Origin: Comamonas odontotermitis
GTDB lineage: Bacteria; Pseudomonadota; Gammaproteobacteria; Burkholderiales; Burkholderiaceae_C
DNA length: 64,000 nt
Assembly (NCBI RefSeq): GCF_020080045.1
Contig: NZ_CP083451.1
Span: forward strand, 2,294,001-2,358,000
Reading direction: 5' to 3'
Shown in pieces: positions 61,034-64,000 of the stretch (the first letter of the stretch is position 1; every line of letters begins with the position of its first letter). A program made the position numbers and the translations under genes. Under the pieces are notes generated by a model. The model was not told the origin of the DNA. It ran no database searches and was given only the letters and a program-made list of their open reading frames with translations.

Positions 61034-62659
61034 ATGAGCAGTTCCATGGCCTCTTCAGGAGGCTTGTCAGCGAGTGCTGTCAAGCCAGATTTCAATCAGA
61101 GATCCAGCCCTGTGCAGGTAGTGATCTTTCTAGGTTTGTTGGGCATTGGCTTAGGCTATATGGCTTGGGCCTTGGTGACGGATGTCACCGGCTCGCCGGG
61201 TGGCAACAGCATCACAATGGTGGCCTTCTTGCTGCTGGCCGTGGCACTGCTGATTGCGCTGGGCTTTGAGTTTGTCAACGGTTTCCACGACACGGCAAAC
61301 GCCGTTGCCACCGTTATCTATACACATTCAGTGCCGCCAAATGTAGCGGTGGTCTGGTCGGGCCTGTTCAACTTCTTGGGCGTGCTCACGTCCAGTGGCG
61401 CTGTAGCCTACGGGATCATCTCATTGCTGCCAGTAGAACTGATTTTACAAGTCACCTCCGGTGCGGGCTTTGCGATGGTGTTCGCGTTGCTCATTGCCGC
61501 GATCATCTGGAACCTGGGCACATGGTGGCTGGGCTTGCCTGCATCGTCCTCACACACTATGGTGGGGTCAGTGATTGGCGTCGGCGTAGCCAACGCGATC
61601 ATGCGGGGACGGGACGCCATGAGCGGCGTGGATGGCCACCAGGTGTGGGGCGTCTTTAAGGCCTTGCTGGTCTCGCCGGTGGTAGGCTTTTTCTGCGCCG
61701 CGCTGCTGCTGTTGGCCATGAAGGCATTGGTGAAGAACCGCAAACTGTACGAAGAGCCGACTGACAGTGCACCTCCGCTTTGGATTCGCATCTTGCTGAT
61801 CTTCACCTGCACCGGTGTGTCATTCGCCCACGGCTCCAATGATGGGCAAAAAGGCATGGGCTTAATCATGCTGATCCTCGTTGGTGTAGTGCCCATGGCC
61901 TATGGCCTGAACCACGCTGTGACTGAGAAGCACACACCCCAGTTTGTCGCAGTCGCCTATGCCACTCAGGCCAATCTTGCCAAAGTCTCGACCTTACCCG
62001 CGCCGGGGACCGATGCGCTCGCACGCAGCACCGTGTCCGAGTTTATCCGCACCAAGGAAGCCAGGCCCGAGGTAATCCCCGCTTTGGCCGAGCTAGCGGG
62101 CAGCATTGGCAAGCAGGTGCAAGAATACGGCTCGTTGGCCAAAGTGCCCTCCACGGCAGTGGGCAATGTGCGCAACGACATGTTCCTGGCCTCGGAGGCC
62201 ATTTCCGTACTGACCAAGAGCGATGCGATCTCGCTTGATGAAGCCAGCAAAATGCAGCTCAAGACCTTTCAGGCCGAACTGAACACCTCCACCAAGTTCA
62301 TCCCCGTCTGGGTCAAGGTGGTAGTGGCCATTGCCTTGGGACTTGGCACGATGGTGGGTTGGAAGCGCATTGTCAAGACCGTCGGCGAAAAGATCGGCAA
62401 GACCCATCTGACCTACGGCCAGGGAGCGGCCGCTGAACTGGTCGCGATGACCACCATTGGCGCAGCCGATGCATTTGGCCTGCCGGTGTCTACCACCCAT
62501 GTACTGTCATCGGGCATTGCCGGTGTTATGACTGCTAATGGATCGGGCCTGCAAGCTTCAACCTTGCGCAATATCGCCTTGGCCTGGTTGCTGACCCTGC
62601 CTTGCGCCATGATGCTCTCGGGAAGCCTGTACTGGTTGTTCAGTCATCTCCTCTCCTAA
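61034..62659 (+). CDS. pit: Pit-family inorganic phosphate transporter
   Basis: 541 residues, inner membrane, low-affinity metal-phosphate/proton symporter. The two Pit signatures are seen at GFEFVNGFHDTANAVATVIYT (about 78-98) and SFAHGSNDGQKGMGL (about 264-278), with about ten to twelve membrane segments and a soluble central insert (320-420) rich in Lys, Glu and Ser. The start ATG lacks a strong Shine-Dalgarno; Met5 is an alternative. Length is slightly above E. coli PitA (499) because of this insert. Confidence 0.92.
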   Translation: MSSSMASSGGLSASAVKPDFNQRSSPVQVVIFLGLLGIGLGYMAWALVTDVTGSPGGNSITMVAFLLLAVALLIALGFEFVNGFHDTANAVATVIYTHSVPPNVAVVWSGLFNFLGVLTSSGAVAYGIISLLPVELILQVTSGAGFAMVFALLIAAIIWNLGTWWLGLPASSSHTMVGSVIGVGVANAIMRGRDAMSGVDGHQVWGVFKALLVSPVVGFFCAALLLLAMKALVKNRKLYEEPTDSAPPLWIRILLIFTCTGVSFAHGSNDGQKGMGLIMLILVGVVPMAYGLNHAVTEKHTPQFVAVAYATQANLAKVSTLPAPGTDALARSTVSEFIRTKEARPEVIPALAELAGSIGKQVQEYGSLAKVPSTAVGNVRNDMFLASEAISVLTKSDAISLDEASKMQLKTFQAELNTSTKFIPVWVKVVVAIALGLGTMVGWKRIVKTVGEKIGKTHLTYGQGAAAELVAMTTIGAADAFGLPVSTTHVLSSGIAGVMTANGSGLQASTLRNIALAWLLTLPCAMMLSGSLYWLFSHLLS

Positions 62660-62741
62660 AAACGGGGCGGAGGAAATGAGCCGTCCTAAATTCGGTTGAG
62701 AGTTTGGACGATTGAACAGGCCGGATCAACCCGGTCAATGA

Positions 62742-62849
62742 TGCCCGGTGCACTGCATCGGGCGTTTGCCTTTTCAGGGATGTGTGCAGCCTCTTGCTGC
62801 TGTATATCCGAATGGCCTCTGCCACCATCTGCCTGGCCTGAGCTAGGTC
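62742..62849 (-). pseudogene. IS3-type OrfB C-terminal remnant
   Basis: The frame reads DLAQARQMVAEAIRIYSSKRLHTSLKRQTPDAVHRA, the standard end of an IS3-family integrase core. The rest of the transposase is missing. An IS-end-like sequence lies at about 62675-62700. Confidence 0.75.
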
Positions 62850-63172
62850 CGACGCCCGGTACTGCCGGATAGCAGAGAGCCTTTGCATTCTTCCGCCCAA
62901 AAAATGACTTACGCCGAGTGGATCGTTTGATTCAAGTAGATCTTTGAAAATCGTTCGGTTGATCGCGGTTTGCACCTATGCGCTCTTCATGTGTACAGCT
63001 TCCAGACCATGACAGTCTAAAAAGCAGCTCACATGATGGATCATTTGATTCAAATCATACTTAAAAAGGTACAATTACTCCAAACCACTTAACTCTAAAG
63101 CGACTTTCCGGGGACGTGGAGCGCACCGGAGGGTGCCAGTCGCTGATCATTCATAGCAGCAGGAGAACACGG

Positions 63173-64000
63173 ATGAATTACGTAAAGACTGCGGTGTACA
63201 GTGGCGCGCCCATTGAAAGCCACTTGAGTGAAGCAAACCACACGATGATGTCTCGACGGGGGCTCATCTTTGCCGCAGGGGCCTGGGCATGCACGAGCGC
63301 TCAGGCGAGATCCGTCGACACTGAGCGCAATATGGGTCTTCCATTCAGGGAAGCACCTCCGGGGCATGTCCATCGCAATTTCGGCTATGGGGCATCCGCA
63401 AATCATCCGGCTGCTGTTGATGCGGCTCAGCAGATTCGCCTTCAAGGGGGAGGCGTTTTTGACATGTATCTGGCCGCGCTAGCGGCCGCGTGGGTCGTTG
63501 ATCCAGCCAACTGCAGCCCTTTCGGCCGCATGCAGGGGCTGTACTTAAGCAATGGAAACTATAGCTGCCTACATGCGGCGACCCAGATCCGAAATGAGCC
63601 TGGATCAACAGTGCCTTTCTCAGGAAACATTCCGGCCTACTTTCACATGCGTAACTCGGGGCGGCTCAGACTATCCATGGCATCGATTCTGGCCCCAGCC
63701 ATTGCTATCGCCCTGAAGGGCTATCGCCCCACGGATGCGCTGCGCGTTGCAATTCGAAGTTCAGCAGAACAGATGCATCCGACAATGAGAGCGATCTATG
63801 TGGATGATGATGGACAGGTGCGGTCGCACATCCGTAATCCTCAATTGGCCGAATTCCTTGAAGTGCTTGCCATGGTACCCGATGAAGGCGGCCTCTGGGA
63901 TGAACTCTATACTCGCTCGCCAGGGCCATGGCATAGGAACGAGCTTCCGACTAACGCGCCTCGCCAAAGCCAGCCTAAGGGGTTTGATGTACGCGCTCCC
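63173..64000 (+). CDS. Gamma-glutamyltransferase-like protein, 3' cut by window end
   Basis: 276 codons, open to the edge. The N-terminus has SRRGLIFAAGAWACTSAQARS, a signal peptide with a twin Arg (Tat or Sec). The segment ANHPAAVDAAQQIRLQGGGVFDMYLAALAAAWVVDPANCSPFGRMQGLYLSNGN aligns with the GGT family pattern (HPLA..AG..IL..GGNA.DAA.A......V..P..SGIGGG), with GGNA replaced by GGGV and the GIGG block by SPFGRM. The nucleophile Thr would lie beyond the window. Start at 63173 behind AGGAG; ATGs at 63245 and 63248, just before the signal, are possible. A divergent member, so activity is uncertain. Confidence 0.65.
   Translation, partial: MNYVKTAVYSGAPIESHLSEANHTMMSRRGLIFAAGAWACTSAQARSVDTERNMGLPFREAPPGHVHRNFGYGASANHPAAVDAAQQIRLQGGGVFDMYLAALAAAWVVDPANCSPFGRMQGLYLSNGNYSCLHAATQIRNEPGSTVPFSGNIPAYFHMRNSGRLRLSMASILAPAIAIALKGYRPTDALRVAIRSSAEQMHPTMRAIYVDDDGQVRSHIRNPQLAEFLEVLAMVPDEGGLWDELYTRSPGPWHRNELPTNAPRQSQPKGFDVRAP

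Noticed and set aside
1..64000. tRNA and rRNA genes
   Set aside because: None was seen on reading both strands for typical tRNA T-loop (GGTTCGAATCC-like) contexts or rRNA landmarks; a covariance scan would be decisive.

Overview
The window is GC-rich betaproteobacterial chromosome and most resembles the Comamonadaceae (Comamonas/Delftia/Acidovorax type). The clues are many Bug/TctC solute-binding proteins, duplicated Liv-type ABC transporters, a thiO-thiS-thiG-thiE operon behind a TPP riboswitch, and short intergenic repeats containing the TTGCTAT...ATAGCTATC...GCGC pattern. The genus is inferred from these features, not proven.

Region 1 (1-20 kb) looks like ordinary core chromosome. It holds the end of upp, a membrane-anchored retropepsin-like protease, a Tat-exported Bug protein, a D-2-hydroxyacid dehydrogenase, a ChaC-like enzyme, thiD, the thiOSGE operon, a TM2-TPR membrane protein, dusA, a 2H phosphoesterase and a complete livKHMGF operon read leftward. 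Two copies of a roughly 300-bp MITE-like element with 19-21-bp terminal inverted repeats lie at 6600-6884 and 13992-14300. Each sits just upstream of a gene or riboswitch.

Region 2 (20-29 kb) is accessory DNA. A small gene with its own terminator is followed by a respiratory-looking cluster: a secreted small protein, an extraordinary secreted Gly-Met-Ser repeat protein, a five-heme lipoprotein cytochrome, and the first 90 or so residues of a Tat-exported molybdopterin oxidoreductase, cut by an IS3-family insertion. An AT-rich segment then carries an Lrp regulator, a LysE-type exporter and two exported proteins with IPTL-CTERM-like tails.

Region 3 (29-37 kb) is a fragment of a plasmid- or ICE-type mobile element: a glycine-zipper protein, DUF932, a YqaJ exonuclease, a Gp3/RDF-like Cys-rich protein, an unknown, and an XRE regulator. 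Terminator-like hairpins lie directly before several of its genes. It ends in a scrambled IS256/IS3 remnant.

Region 4 (37-51 kb) looks like a polyhydroxybutyrate/3-hydroxybutyrate utilisation island. A leftward operon encodes a solute-binding protein, a secreted PHB depolymerase, LivG-LivF-LivH-LivM and a cytoplasmic alpha/beta hydrolase. Two PAS-AAA+-Fis sigma-54 activators follow, then a rightward operon with a GntP-type permease, 3-hydroxybutyrate dehydrogenase and a cupin. Both operons have recognisable -24/-12 promoters with different palindromic upstream sites, one apparent pair per activator.

Region 5 (51-60.6 kb) is a second organic-acid catabolic cluster. It has a PhzF-like protein, then an IclR regulator divergent from a CitMHS transporter, an amidohydrolase, two Bug proteins, a class III CoA-transferase, a citryl-CoA-lyase-like protein and a frameshifted lipoprotein hydrolase. 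The divergent promoter carries four half-sites at 10-bp spacing. The substrate is unknown. The window closes with a Pit phosphate transporter, an IS3 remnant and the start of a gamma-glutamyltransferase-like gene.
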